Of a DNA stretch of 64,000 nucleotides, positions 19,579-29,821 are shown piece after piece; within the stretch, counting starts at the first letter, position 1; the number at the start of each line of letters is the position of its first letter. The stretch comes from Ferruginibacter sp. GTDB taxonomy: Bacteria; Bacteroidota; Bacteroidia; Chitinophagales; Chitinophagaceae. The stretch is taken from NCBI GenBank assembly GCA_025963635.1, contig JAOQAK010000014.1, forward strand, positions 1 to 64,000, in the 5' to 3' direction. Below the pieces are notes generated by a model. The model did not search any database. It saw only the letters and a program-made list of their open reading frames with translations, and had not been told where the DNA came from. Position numbers and translations under genes: made by a program.

Positions 19579-21156
19579 ATGAAAAGCAAGATTTTTATCA
19601 AACCATATTTGCTTACCCTAATCTTTATTATTGCTTCGGTGTTTTCCTGTAACAAACTAGACTTACAGCCTCTTGACAGGTTAACTTCTGAAACATATTA
19701 CAAGACATCCGCGGATTTTGATGGTGCTATGTTTGCATCATATTCTTCTATACAGGATTTATGGGGTACCAGTACTGAAAATTTAAATGAAAGAGGAGAA
19801 TTTTGGGGCATCACACTTGCAACAACAGACGATGTAACTATTAATGCAAAAGCCGGCGACCAGGGTGATCTTGCAAAATCAAATGACCTGGATAACCTAT
19901 TTTTCAGGGCCTCAGATCTTCCCTTTGCATCAGCGTACAGTCAAATATATGAAGGTATCGCAAGAGCAAATATTGTTATTGAAGCGGTAGGAAATGGCAA
20001 AAACGAGTTGACGCCAGCGCAGCAAAAAAGTTATATCGCTGAAGCAAAATTCCTTCGGGCTTTTTTTCATTTCCTGGCAGTTCAAATGTGGGGTACGCCT
20101 CCTTTAATATTAGAGGTAAAAAAAGACATCAATGATCTGGGAGCTCCCAATGCAACAAAGGATGCCTTGTACGCCGCCATTTTAAAAGACCTGAATGACG
20201 CCTATACCGATTTGCCCGCATCATGGGATGCAGCTAACCTGGGCAGGGCAAGTAAATGGACAGCCCGGGCATTTGAAGGCAAAGTAAATGTATGGAAGAA
20301 GGATTGGAATGCCGCTATTGTTTCTCTTAAAGATGTTGTAACCAACGGTCCTTTTAGCCTGTTTAATGCCAACACAAACAAGCAGGATAATTATGAAGAT
20401 GCTTTTGATTTTAAAAAAGAGAATGGAAGTGAGTCGGTTTTTGAAATACAGTATGGTGGACCGTTTTCAGATGATAATCTTTGGGTTTTTGATGATACAC
20501 ATTCTGAAAACTTTAAAGCTTCGCAGGGAACAGGCCGGGTATGGTATTGGGATGCAAGCAGCGATGCCGGTGCGCCAGGTGGTGGATTGGGATGGTATGT
20601 ACCTACGCAAAGTTTATTAAATGAATATGAAGCCGGCGATCCAAGACTTGCTGCAAATATTTATAAGGCCGGAGACACCTATTACAATAAGGCAGAGTCA
20701 GTGGTTCCTTTTAGTGCAGCATGGTCATCAACAGGAATGGGAATAAAAAAATATTTTGGACCGAGGAATGCTATTGGCGCCGCTTATGCTCCGCATGGCC
20801 AGGCAGGTTATAATAATGAAAGATGGCTTCGTTATTCAGATGTGCTATTATTGTATGCAGAAGCTTTAATTGAGAAAGGCGGTGGCTCATCTCCTGAAGG
20901 TATGACCTATGTAAACCAGGTTAGGGCGAGAGTTGGCATGCCGGCCAGCATCAATCCTGATCATCGTGCGGCAATGCGTCATGAAAGAAGGGTGGAACTG
21001 GCATTTGAACCACACAGGTGGTTTGATATTACGAGGTGGGGAATTGGGCCTGCGCTATTTGGTGCAAGCTGGAAACCGCATTATACTGTTTTCCCCTTTC
21101 CTCAAACCGAGATTGATCGTTCGGCTGGCAAGCTTACTCAAAATACAGGCTATTAA
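19579..21156 (+). CDS. SusD/RagB-type outer-membrane lipoprotein
   Basis: A 525-residue surface lipoprotein that caps the SusC barrel. The signal peptide ends in a lipobox (ASVFSCNK, Cys about residue 24). The all-helical TPR core carries IYEGIARANIVIEAV and AEAKFLRAFFHFLAVQMWG, the usual helix pair near residues 130-170. The C-terminal SusD domain contains NNERWLRYSDVLLLYAEALI, NQVRARVG, RHERRVELAFEPHRWFDITR and the terminal FPFPQTEID..LTQNTGY. All family blocks are intact. It is cotranscribed with the SusC gene. Confidence 0.95.
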   Translation: MKSKIFIKPYLLTLIFIIASVFSCNKLDLQPLDRLTSETYYKTSADFDGAMFASYSSIQDLWGTSTENLNERGEFWGITLATTDDVTINAKAGDQGDLAKSNDLDNLFFRASDLPFASAYSQIYEGIARANIVIEAVGNGKNELTPAQQKSYIAEAKFLRAFFHFLAVQMWGTPPLILEVKKDINDLGAPNATKDALYAAILKDLNDAYTDLPASWDAANLGRASKWTARAFEGKVNVWKKDWNAAIVSLKDVVTNGPFSLFNANTNKQDNYEDAFDFKKENGSESVFEIQYGGPFSDDNLWVFDDTHSENFKASQGTGRVWYWDASSDAGAPGGGLGWYVPTQSLLNEYEAGDPRLAANIYKAGDTYYNKAESVVPFSAAWSSTGMGIKKYFGPRNAIGAAYAPHGQAGYNNERWLRYSDVLLLYAEALIEKGGGSSPEGMTYVNQVRARVGMPASINPDHRAAMRHERRVELAFEPHRWFDITRWGIGPALFGASWKPHYTVFPFPQTEIDRSAGKLTQNTGY

Positions 21157-21189
21157 GAATTAGTATACGAATTATTAAAAACACGAATT

Positions 21190-21237
21190 ACACGAATTAC
21201 ATGAATTAAGCACTGTATTAATTCATGTAATTCGTGT
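21190..21237. repeat. Perfect 20-bp inverted repeat of ATTCGTG-type sequence, possible attenuator or terminator
   Basis: ACACGAATTACATGAATTAA (21190-21209) and its exact reverse complement (21218-21237) flank an 8-base loop. The left arm overlaps a direct repeat of ACACGAATTAC. It lies between the SusD stop and the next gene, with TTTA following. It could reduce read-through from susCD into the downstream genes or be a dispersed repeat. Confidence 0.75.
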
Positions 21238-21298
21238 TTAAAATTCGTGCAATCACTCAGCGTTATTTTTTTACTGAACAGTATAAAAGCAGATATCC

Positions 21299-24200
21299 AT
21301 GAATTTGACGGTGGCTAGAATAATATTTTTTATACTTTTTATAGGTAGTTTACCCAGCTGCAAAAATGCATCCTCCAATCAGTTATTCAAAAAATTGGAT
21401 CCCAATGAAACGGGGATCCAATTTTCTAATAAACTGGTATATAATGATTCACTCACCGTCCTCGAATTTGAATATATGTTCAACGGTGCAGGTGTTGCAC
21501 TGATCGATATTAACAACGACAGTTTACCCGATGTTATCCTCGCAGGCAATATGGTTCCCTGCAAGTTATATCTCAATAAAGGAAACCTCAGGTTTGAAGA
21601 CATTACTGATAAGGCAGGAATTAAAACAAGCGGTTGGTCTTATGGTGTATCAGTTGTAGATATTAACCAGGATGGGTTTAAAGACTTTTATATCTGCAAG
21701 GCCGGTAACAGGAAAACGCCTGCCAGTGAGATGCGGAATGTTTTTTTTATAAATAATGGCAACAATACGTTTACTGAATCGGCAGCAGCCATGGGCCTTG
21801 ATGCTGGTGGCTATAATATTCATGCTGCCTTTTTTGATTATGATAAAGATGGCGATCTTGATATGTACCTGCTTCGAAATGCCTTTGTTGATTATAACCG
21901 GAACAACTCACGACCTAAAGAATTAACGGGTAAAGCGGCTTCCACGGATAAATTATTTCGTAATAACGGCAACGGAACTTTTACTGATGTATCGGCTGAG
22001 GCCGGCATCACAATAGAAGGCTTTGGCCTGGGATTAAATATTTGTGATATCAATTGCGACAACTGGCCGGACATCTATGTATCAAATGATTTTCTTACCA
22101 ATGACCTGGTTTGGATAAATAACCACGATGGCACTTTCACCAACAAGGCTTCATCCTATCTTCATCATGAAACATACAATGCTATGGGAAATGATGTAGC
22201 AGATTTCAACAATGATGGCTTGCCCGATGTGGTGGTAGTGGATATGCTGCCCCCGGATAATAAGCGTTGGAAACTTACCATGATGGGAAATAACTATGAC
22301 GAGTTTCAACAGAACATGGCAAATAATTATGAGCCTCAGTATGTGCGTAACACGCTGCAGTTAAACAACGGTAATGGATCGTTTAGTGAAATTGGCCGGT
22401 TGTCGGGGGTTAGTGCCACAGAATGGAGCTGGGCTCCTCTTTTCGCTGATTTTGATAACGATGGATGGAAAGATCTTTTTATTTCAAATGGTTATCGCCA
22501 GGATGTAACCAATCTTGATTTTATAATGTATGGCAAGCGAGCCTTGTTTATGGGAACTGCAGAGGCCAACCGCCAGGAGCGCCTTAAAGAATTAAACAAA
22601 TTACCAGGGGTACAGGTGCATAATTACCTGTACAAAAATAATCGTGACCTTACATTTTCTGATGTGTCTGAAAAATGGGGCATGACGGAAGCCGCTTATT
22701 CGAACGGTACCGCATACGGGGATCTTGATAATGACGGAGACCTCGACCTGGTAATCAATAATATTGATGAGCCTGCAAGTGTATATGAAAATCAAAGCAC
22801 AAAAATTCACCCGGAAAATAAGTGGCTGCGAATTGCCTTTGATGGCCCCGCAGGCAATAGGGATGGGTTGGGCGCTAAAGTGTGGATCTGGCAAAATGGC
22901 CTGATGCAATACAATTATTTTTCTCCCTACCGGGGTTATTTATCAACTGTAGAATCTTACCTGCATTTTGGATTACAAAATAATAAGGTGGATAGTCTGA
23001 AAGTATTGTGGCCGGATGGATTGGAACAGGTAATAAAGAATATACCCGCCGGGCAAAAGCTGTTACTTAAATATAAGGATGCATTGGCACAAAAAAACAG
23101 TGCTGTAATACCTGCACCTTCCCCTCTGTTTACTTCAATTGGTGCGGATCGTGGAATTAATTATAAACACGAAGAAGATAATTTTGTTGATTTTAAATTG
23201 CAACCGCTCTTAGCGCACATGCATTCCTGTGACGGGCCTGCAATTGCCGTAAGTGATGTAAATAACGATGGGCTAGATGATTTTTTTGTAGGCGCAGGAG
23301 CAGGAGGGAAGCCTGCTATTTTTATGCAAGACAAAAAGGGAAATTTTAGTAAGCAGCAGTTGGCAGATAGTAACAGGGCCGATAACATGGGTGCCCTTTT
23401 CTTTGATGCAGACAATGATGGTGATATGGATTTATATGTAGCCGCAGGTGGCTCGGCTAACTTTAAAAAGGATAATATTAATTACCAACATTTTTTATAT
23501 CTCAATGATGGGAAGGGAAAGTTTACGATGCTTAAAGATGGCATGCCGGCAGTGGTTACACCTGCATCTGGTGTGATAGGAGCTGACTATGACAGGGATG
23601 GTGATATTGATCTGTTTGTGTGCGGAAGAGTTAGCCCGGGAGAATATCCGCTTTCACCCAAAAGTTTTTTAATGCGTAACGATTCAAAAAACAAGCACTG
23701 TGTTTTTACGGATGTTACAAAATCAACCGGCACCAGTTTTTCCCAATTAGGAATGGTTAGTTCGGCCTTGTGGACTGATTTTGATAACGATGGCTGGCCC
23801 GACCTGGTGATGGTGGGGGAATTTATGCCGGTGCGTTTTTTTAAAAATGATAAGGGAAAGTTTATTGAAGTAACGGCACAAACAGGTCTGGCCAACACTA
23901 CCGGTTGGTGGAACAGTATAACAGCGGGAGATTTTGACAAAGACGGCGATATGGATTACATCCTTGGAAATCTTGGATTAAACGGCCCCTATAAAGCAAG
24001 TGCAAAATATCCTGTATGTATTTACGCCAGCGACTATGATAAAAATGGCCGGCTTGATCCTGTAATGTGTCACTACCTGGACGGGAAAGAGTATATGGTA
24101 CACGCCCGCGATGATATCAACAGGCAAATGACTCCAATGAGAGGCAGATTCAGAACCTATGAAGAATATGCCAATGTAACTTTCAGGCAAGCGTTCAGGG

Positions 24201-24802
24201 AAGATGAAATTGCCGAAGCATATATTGTAAAAGCGGAACGTTTTGAAAACTCCTATTTGGAGAACAAGGGGAATGGCAAATTCGTTTTACACAGCCTTCC
24301 ATTGGAAGCCCAGTTTGCACCACTTTATGGAGTACTGTGCACAGATTTTAATGGTGATGGTAACCTGGATGTGATAGGTGTCGGAAACTCTTTTTCACCG
24401 GAAGTACAAACGGGCAGGTATGATGCAAGGGCTATGCTGCTGATGCCGGGAGATGGCAAGGGGAATTTTTCTGTTGTGGCATCGAAGCTAAATGATTGCC
24501 ATGATAATAAATCAATTGCCCCGATTTATGCAGCTGATGGTTCACTGTCAATGTTGATTGGGGCCAATTCCGATAGTCTAAAAATGTACAGGATTAACAA
24601 CCAACAAACTAAATCTATTGCTATCAATCCAGGTGACGCATATGCACTCATTACGGGAAGTAACGGAAGAACCTGGCGGCAGGAATTTTATTATGGCAGC
24701 TCTTATCTTTCGCAGGGAAGCAGAACTTTTACACCAGGCACCGCTACAAAGTCTGTTGTTATCTACAATTATTCCGGTACTAAAAGAATAGCTGAGTTTT
24801 GA
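21299..24802 (+). CDS. CRTAC1-like secreted lipoprotein with FG-GAP/VCBS repeats and UnbV/ASPIC domain
   Basis: A 1167-residue exported protein. The signal peptide ends in a lipobox (GSLPSCKN). Two FG-GAP/VCBS beta-propeller blocks carry many calcium-binding loops of D.N.DG.PD type (residues about 55-480 and 640-1100). Between them (about 510-600) lies an ASPIC/UnbV-type domain (GNRDGLGAKVWIW, YRGYLSTVESYLHFGL, LKVLWPDGLEQVI). Such proteins in Bacteroidota are typically encoded next to SusCD pairs and probably bind or process extracellular polymers; no catalytic activity is established. The following gene encodes a paralogue and its TTG start overlaps this stop codon. The pair probably arose by tandem duplication. 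Confidence 0.9.
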   Translation: MNLTVARIIFFILFIGSLPSCKNASSNQLFKKLDPNETGIQFSNKLVYNDSLTVLEFEYMFNGAGVALIDINNDSLPDVILAGNMVPCKLYLNKGNLRFEDITDKAGIKTSGWSYGVSVVDINQDGFKDFYICKAGNRKTPASEMRNVFFINNGNNTFTESAAAMGLDAGGYNIHAAFFDYDKDGDLDMYLLRNAFVDYNRNNSRPKELTGKAASTDKLFRNNGNGTFTDVSAEAGITIEGFGLGLNICDINCDNWPDIYVSNDFLTNDLVWINNHDGTFTNKASSYLHHETYNAMGNDVADFNNDGLPDVVVVDMLPPDNKRWKLTMMGNNYDEFQQNMANNYEPQYVRNTLQLNNGNGSFSEIGRLSGVSATEWSWAPLFADFDNDGWKDLFISNGYRQDVTNLDFIMYGKRALFMGTAEANRQERLKELNKLPGVQVHNYLYKNNRDLTFSDVSEKWGMTEAAYSNGTAYGDLDNDGDLDLVINNIDEPASVYENQSTKIHPENKWLRIAFDGPAGNRDGLGAKVWIWQNGLMQYNYFSPYRGYLSTVESYLHFGLQNNKVDSLKVLWPDGLEQVIKNIPAGQKLLLKYKDALAQKNSAVIPAPSPLFTSIGADRGINYKHEEDNFVDFKLQPLLAHMHSCDGPAIAVSDVNNDGLDDFFVGAGAGGKPAIFMQDKKGNFSKQQLADSNRADNMGALFFDADNDGDMDLYVAAGGSANFKKDNINYQHFLYLNDGKGKFTMLKDGMPAVVTPASGVIGADYDRDGDIDLFVCGRVSPGEYPLSPKSFLMRNDSKNKHCVFTDVTKSTGTSFSQLGMVSSALWTDFDNDGWPDLVMVGEFMPVRFFKNDKGKFIEVTAQTGLANTTGWWNSITAGDFDKDGDMDYILGNLGLNGPYKASAKYPVCIYASDYDKNGRLDPVMCHYLDGKEYMVHARDDINRQMTPMRGRFRTYEEYANVTFRQAFREDEIAEAYIVKAERFENSYLENKGNGKFVLHSLPLEAQFAPLYGVLCTDFNGDGNLDVIGVGNSFSPEVQTGRYDARAMLLMPGDGKGNFSVVASKLNDCHDNKSIAPIYAADGSLSMLIGANSDSLKMYRINNQQTKSIAINPGDAYALITGSNGRTWRQEFYYGSSYLSQGSRTFTPGTATKSVVIYNYSGTKRIAEF

Positions 24803-27800
24803 GATCGTTTAATTTATATTACTTGTTGATACTGCTGACTACTGCAATAAGCAATCTGTCATGCGATCATAAAAACACTCTGTTCCAGGAAGTGTCTTCT
24901 TCTTACTCGGGTATTCATTTTATCAATAAAGTTGAAGAAGACAATAAATACAATGTACTGGAGTATATGAATATTTATACCGGCGCCGGCGTTGCTGCAG
25001 GGGATATAAATAATGATGGATTGACGGATCTTTATTTCAGCAGCAATCAAAATGGTGGAAGGTTATACCTGAACAAAGGCAATTTCAAGTTCGAGGATAT
25101 AACAGTAAACGCAGGCTTCATTAACAACAGGTGGGAAACGGGTGTTTCAATGGTGGATATTAACCAGGATGGATGGACAGATATTTACGTGAATGTTGCA
25201 GGCTCCTCCAAATTTGGGGATCTTGCTAACCTGCTTTACATCAACAATCATAATGGAACGTTTACCGAAAGTGCAAAAAAATATGGTATCGCTGATACGA
25301 GGCTTACCATGAATGCTTCTTTTTTTGACTTTGATAAAGATGGTGATCTCGATCTTTTCCTGATCACCAATCCTGCGGATGAACGGGTTTCAGGAATCAA
25401 CAATATTACCGAGCGGCAGGTAAATGGTGAATCAAAAGGAACAGATATACTTTATCGCAACAATGGAAATGAAACATTTACCGACATTTCAAAGCAGGCA
25501 GGCATCCTGATTGATGGCTATAGCCTCGGGGCTGCAATCAGCGACCTGAATGGTGATGGCTGGCCGGATATATATGTTTCCAATGATTTTTTAACCAACG
25601 ATATTTTGTATGTGAACAACAAGGATGGAACATTTACCGACCAGATTGGAGCGTATTTAAAACATACAAGTTTTGCATCTATGGGAAATGATGTTGCAGA
25701 TATGAATAACGATGGCCTTCCTGATATCTTTGTACTGGATATGCTTCCTGAAGATAATTTTAGAAGGAAGATGCTTATTCCTGCGGCTGGGTATGATAAA
25801 TTTCAACTCTCATTGCAGAACGGTTATCAACCGCAATACACCAGGAATACCTTGCAATTGAATGATGGGGATGGCCGTTTTAGCGATATTTCATTTTTAT
25901 CCGGGGTAAGTAGTACAGACTGGAGCTGGAGTGCGTTATTGGCGGATTATGACAACGACGGTGATAAAGACCTGATGGTGACGAATGGCTTTTATCGCGA
26001 CCTTGGCAATCTTGATTATATCCATTACCAGGCACGTATGCAAAATCCTATGGGATCAGGTGATGCAAAAAAAGAAGGAAAATTAAATGCGATCAGGAGC
26101 CTGGCTAAATTCCCTTTGCAGAATTATTTATTTGAGAACAATGACGACCTGACTTTTACAAAACGTTCAGATGAGTGGGGGTTTACTGATCCGGGTTTTT
26201 CTAACGGTGCCAGTTATGCGGATCTTGATAATGATGGTGATCTCGACCTTATCATTAATGATTTCAACAGTGAAGCAAAGCTGTTCAAAAACACAAGCAA
26301 TGAACGTAATAAAAATAATTTCTTAAAGGTAAAGCTGGTTGGGAAAAAACCAAATATTGAAGGAATTGGTGCTAAACTCTGGTTGTATACAGGTTCTAAA
26401 AAACAATTCATTGAATTCAATCCATACCGCGGTTTTGAATCATCCGTAGAACCTGTACTTCATTTTGGCACAGGGAAATATTCAACAGCAGATAGCCTGG
26501 TGATTGAATGGCCTGACGGCAAGAAAGATATTAGCAGGAATATTACGCTCAACAGGCAGCTTACCATCAGCTACAACTCTTCTATAGACAGTGTGCAAAA
26601 ACCTTATCCGGCGCGGGTCAGCACTGCAATCCTATTTACCGATGTCAGTCACAGCATCGGTATTAATTACACGCACAAAGAAAATGAATATGTTGATTAT
26701 AAATTGCAACCGCTTTTGCCGGAAATGCATTCTCAAAACGGACCGGGTATAGCGGTTGGTGATGTTAATGGCGATGGACTTGATGATTTTTTTGCCGGAG
26801 CAGCAATAGGTTCAGAAGGAACATTATTTATTCAACAAAAAAAAGGTGGATTTATAAAAAAAGTATTGCCGAAGACTATGAATTGTGAGGACATGGGGGT
26901 CCTGTTTTTTGATGCGGATAATGACAAGGATCTTGACCTGTACATTGTAAGTGGCGGTTCAGAAAATATGGATGGCACCGCGGGGCAACAGGATCGTTTA
27001 TACATAAATAATGGCCATGGAAATTTTACGTGTGAACCAGCGCTTTTACCGGATACCCGGGCGAGCGGGTCATGTGTTGTAGCCTGCGATTACGATAAAG
27101 ATGGAGATATGGATCTTTTTGTTGGAGGAAGAGTATTACCGGGCAGTTATCCCTCGGCTGCAAAAAGTTACCTGCTGAAAAATACAGGTGGAAAATTTAC
27201 TGATGTATCATCGATGGAGTTACCGTCAAGGGGATTGATTGGAATGGTAACATCTGCTTTGTGGACAGATTACGATAACGATGGCTGGGTTGATTTAATG
27301 GTTGCCGGAGAATTTATGCCAATATCAATAATTGGTAACAAAAATGGAAAGCTAAATCAACTGCCCGCTGTACAATTTGAACAATCAGGTGGTTGGTGGA
27401 ATAGTATTGTGGCAGATGATTTTGATGAAGACGGTGACATAGATTATGTAGTAGGCAACATCGGGTTAAATAGCCGTTTCAAGGCTTCGGCAGAAAAGCC
27501 AATCTGTATTTACGGAAAAGATTTTGATAAGAACGGCCGCATTGATCCTATAATGTGTTATTATGTAAATGATAAAAATTACATCTATTCAACCCGTGAT
27601 GAAATGATAAGACAAATCAACTCTATGCGGGGGAGATTTGAAACATATAATGATTACGCATCTGTGACTTTTGAAAAGTCATTTCTTAAAAATGAATTAG
27701 CAGATGCAGTGATAGTAAAAGTACAAAGTACTGAAACCTGTTATTTTGAGAACCTTGGGCATGGTAAATTCAGCCGGAAGGTATTGCCAGTACAGGCACA

Positions 27801-28296
27801 GTTTGGCCCCGTTTATACCATGTTAACCGGCGATTACAATGATGATGGTTACCAGGATATTTTACTTGCCGGTAATTCTTACGCTACGGAACCTTCTACC
27901 GGTCGCTATGATGCCCTGTCAGGCTTGTTGCTTTCCGGTGATGGTAAAGGGAATTTCGCCCCTAACATGAGTTCCCAAACGGGGTTTGTTGCCGATAAGG
28001 ATGTGAAGGGAATGGCAGAACTGTTTCTGGCGGATGGCGGCAGTGTATTGTTAATCGGAAATAACAATGCCGCTATGGATATTTACCAGGGGAATAAAAA
28101 ATCCAGGAAAATTATAACTCCAAATGATAAGGATGTATATGTAATCGTGCACAAAAAGAACGGCGGATCGTATAAGCAGGAGCTATATTTTGGAAACAAT
28201 TATCTTTCACAAACTTCAAGAAAATTAAAAGTAAGCAGCCATATCAAATCAGTTAGTTTTTATGATGCTTACGGACATAAAAGAACTGAACAATGA
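24799..28296 (+). CDS. CRTAC1-like lipoprotein, second tandem copy
   Basis: A 1165-residue paralogue of the preceding protein with the same order of parts: lipobox (ISNLSCDH), first propeller (about 50-480), UnbV/ASPIC domain (NIEGIGAKLWLY, YRGFESSVEPVLHFG, LVIEWPDGKKDI) and second propeller. The start is a TTG at 24799 overlapping the upstream TGA (TTTTGAG). No ATG is available that keeps the signal peptide, so translation is probably coupled to the upstream gene. The next gene again overlaps (ATGA at 28293-28296). Identity between the copies is high in calcium loops and domain borders but clearly not recent. Function unknown. Confidence 0.9.
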   Translation: MRSFNLYYLLILLTTAISNLSCDHKNTLFQEVSSSYSGIHFINKVEEDNKYNVLEYMNIYTGAGVAAGDINNDGLTDLYFSSNQNGGRLYLNKGNFKFEDITVNAGFINNRWETGVSMVDINQDGWTDIYVNVAGSSKFGDLANLLYINNHNGTFTESAKKYGIADTRLTMNASFFDFDKDGDLDLFLITNPADERVSGINNITERQVNGESKGTDILYRNNGNETFTDISKQAGILIDGYSLGAAISDLNGDGWPDIYVSNDFLTNDILYVNNKDGTFTDQIGAYLKHTSFASMGNDVADMNNDGLPDIFVLDMLPEDNFRRKMLIPAAGYDKFQLSLQNGYQPQYTRNTLQLNDGDGRFSDISFLSGVSSTDWSWSALLADYDNDGDKDLMVTNGFYRDLGNLDYIHYQARMQNPMGSGDAKKEGKLNAIRSLAKFPLQNYLFENNDDLTFTKRSDEWGFTDPGFSNGASYADLDNDGDLDLIINDFNSEAKLFKNTSNERNKNNFLKVKLVGKKPNIEGIGAKLWLYTGSKKQFIEFNPYRGFESSVEPVLHFGTGKYSTADSLVIEWPDGKKDISRNITLNRQLTISYNSSIDSVQKPYPARVSTAILFTDVSHSIGINYTHKENEYVDYKLQPLLPEMHSQNGPGIAVGDVNGDGLDDFFAGAAIGSEGTLFIQQKKGGFIKKVLPKTMNCEDMGVLFFDADNDKDLDLYIVSGGSENMDGTAGQQDRLYINNGHGNFTCEPALLPDTRASGSCVVACDYDKDGDMDLFVGGRVLPGSYPSAAKSYLLKNTGGKFTDVSSMELPSRGLIGMVTSALWTDYDNDGWVDLMVAGEFMPISIIGNKNGKLNQLPAVQFEQSGGWWNSIVADDFDEDGDIDYVVGNIGLNSRFKASAEKPICIYGKDFDKNGRIDPIMCYYVNDKNYIYSTRDEMIRQINSMRGRFETYNDYASVTFEKSFLKNELADAVIVKVQSTETCYFENLGHGKFSRKVLPVQAQFGPVYTMLTGDYNDDGYQDILLAGNSYATEPSTGRYDALSGLLLSGDGKGNFAPNMSSQTGFVADKDVKGMAELFLADGGSVLLIGNNNAAMDIYQGNKKSRKIITPNDKDVYVIVHKKNGGSYKQELYFGNNYLSQTSRKLKVSSHIKSVSFYDAYGHKRTEQ

Positions 28297-29603
28297 GAAA
28301 TATTTTACTTGCGATTAGTATATGCTGCCTGACAGGCTGTGTATCTAAAATCAATCAAAAAATGCTTGACGACTTTGGTGAAAATAAACTGACCGTTTGG
28401 AATAAGAAACTCACCCGTGTAATTATTACAGATGTTTTTTCTCCGCCTGTTTGCAGCAGGATATATGCTTATTGTAATATTGCGGCCTACGAGGTATTGG
28501 TTCTATCAGATTCTTCAAGGGTATCTTTTGCTGGTAAGCTAAATGGATTAACAGGTTTACCAAAGCCTGCTAATATTGATCAAATAAATTTTCGCGTTGC
28601 CAGTATTATTGCATTTACTACTGTTGCACAAAAACTGGTTTTTAATACAGAAGCTATGAAGGAAAAGGAAGATGATTATTCGAGGCAATTGGATAGCATG
28701 GGTATATCAGTAGCAGTTAAAAATAAAACAATGGAATATGGAAGAGCAGTTGGAAAACATATAATTGAATGGGCCGCAAAAGACGGTTACCTTCAGCGAA
28801 ACTCCAATCCTGCTTTTCTTGTTACAAAGGATCCTGCAAGATGGAAGCCCACTCCTCCTGATTATGCAGATGCAGTGGAACCGAACTGGGGCACCGTTCG
28901 CCCGTTTGTTTTAACATCATCAGGCCAATTCCGTCCCGGCCCACCTTTGCATTTTGACACTTCCCACAGATCAGAAATATATAAAGAGGCGGAAATGGTT
29001 TATAACGCGGTAAAGAATCCCGGACCTCAATTTACATCGATTGCAAGGTATTGGGATTGTAACCCGAATGTTTCCGTTACTTCAGGGCATGTTACCTATT
29101 TTCAGCAACAAGTGTCCCCTGGTGGTCATTGGATGTTCATTGCCGGGTCAGTTGCTGAAAAGGAAAAATACAGTGCTGTAAAAACCGCGGAACTTTTGGC
29201 CAAAGTGGCGATGTCTCTTGCAGATGGCTTTATAAGCTGTTGGGAAGCAAAATTTAAATATGGATCGCTCAGGCCTGAAACTTATATAAACCAGTATATA
29301 GATAAGGAATGGCGCCCATTTATTCAAACACCGCCATTTCCAGAATACCCAAGCGGCCATAGTGTGATCTCGTCCAGCGCTGCCACAATGCTGACTCATA
29401 TAATTGGTGATAATTATGTTTTTATAGACTCCGCTGAAGTTGATTTTGGAAGACCACCGAAAAAATTTGATTCATTCCACAAAGCTGCGCAGGAAGCTTC
29501 CCTTAGCCGGCTCTATGGTGGAATACATTTTTTGAAGTCACTAACGATCAGTCTTGAGGAGGGAAAAAATGTGGCTGAATTTCTTATTCAAAAATTAAAG
29601 TAG
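28293..29603 (+). CDS. Vanadium-dependent haloperoxidase/PAP2-superfamily lipoprotein
   Basis: A 436-residue lipoprotein (lipobox CCLTGCVS) whose C-terminal half carries all three PAP2/vanadium-haloperoxidase motifs in order. These are KX6RP (KFKYGSLRP, Lys320-Pro328), PSGH (Pro353-His356) and SRX5H (SRLYGGIH, Ser405-His412). The N-terminal helical half resembles that of bacterial vanadium haloperoxidases. It would use vanadate to oxidise halides, or act as an acid phosphatase; sequence alone does not decide. Its ATG overlaps the upstream stop, making a tight operon with the two CRTAC1-like genes. That suggests the three products work together outside the cell. Confidence 0.88.
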   Translation: MRNILLAISICCLTGCVSKINQKMLDDFGENKLTVWNKKLTRVIITDVFSPPVCSRIYAYCNIAAYEVLVLSDSSRVSFAGKLNGLTGLPKPANIDQINFRVASIIAFTTVAQKLVFNTEAMKEKEDDYSRQLDSMGISVAVKNKTMEYGRAVGKHIIEWAAKDGYLQRNSNPAFLVTKDPARWKPTPPDYADAVEPNWGTVRPFVLTSSGQFRPGPPLHFDTSHRSEIYKEAEMVYNAVKNPGPQFTSIARYWDCNPNVSVTSGHVTYFQQQVSPGGHWMFIAGSVAEKEKYSAVKTAELLAKVAMSLADGFISCWEAKFKYGSLRPETYINQYIDKEWRPFIQTPPFPEYPSGHSVISSSAATMLTHIIGDNYVFIDSAEVDFGRPPKKFDSFHKAAQEASLSRLYGGIHFLKSLTISLEEGKNVAEFLIQKLK

Positions 29604-29821
29604 TCAATTACTACTCCATGTTTTTATTTGTAATTCTCGATTTGATAAAAGTCAATCTCAGCTATAGTGGTTAAGTAAGCCTTTCTTTATTGAACTTTCA
29701 AATAAGTAGTAATTATTAAAGCTTGCTTTTTTAAATTCTTTTTCCACTATAATAAATGCGGTCGTTCTGCGATTTGATCTTTGCTTAGCCTGCACCCTCC
29801 AATCTCAAAATTGTTTAGTAG
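29604..29821. other. Gene-free spacer
   Basis: AT-rich, 218 bp, between the haloperoxidase-type gene and the remnant on the other strand. No feature recognised. Confidence 0.5.
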
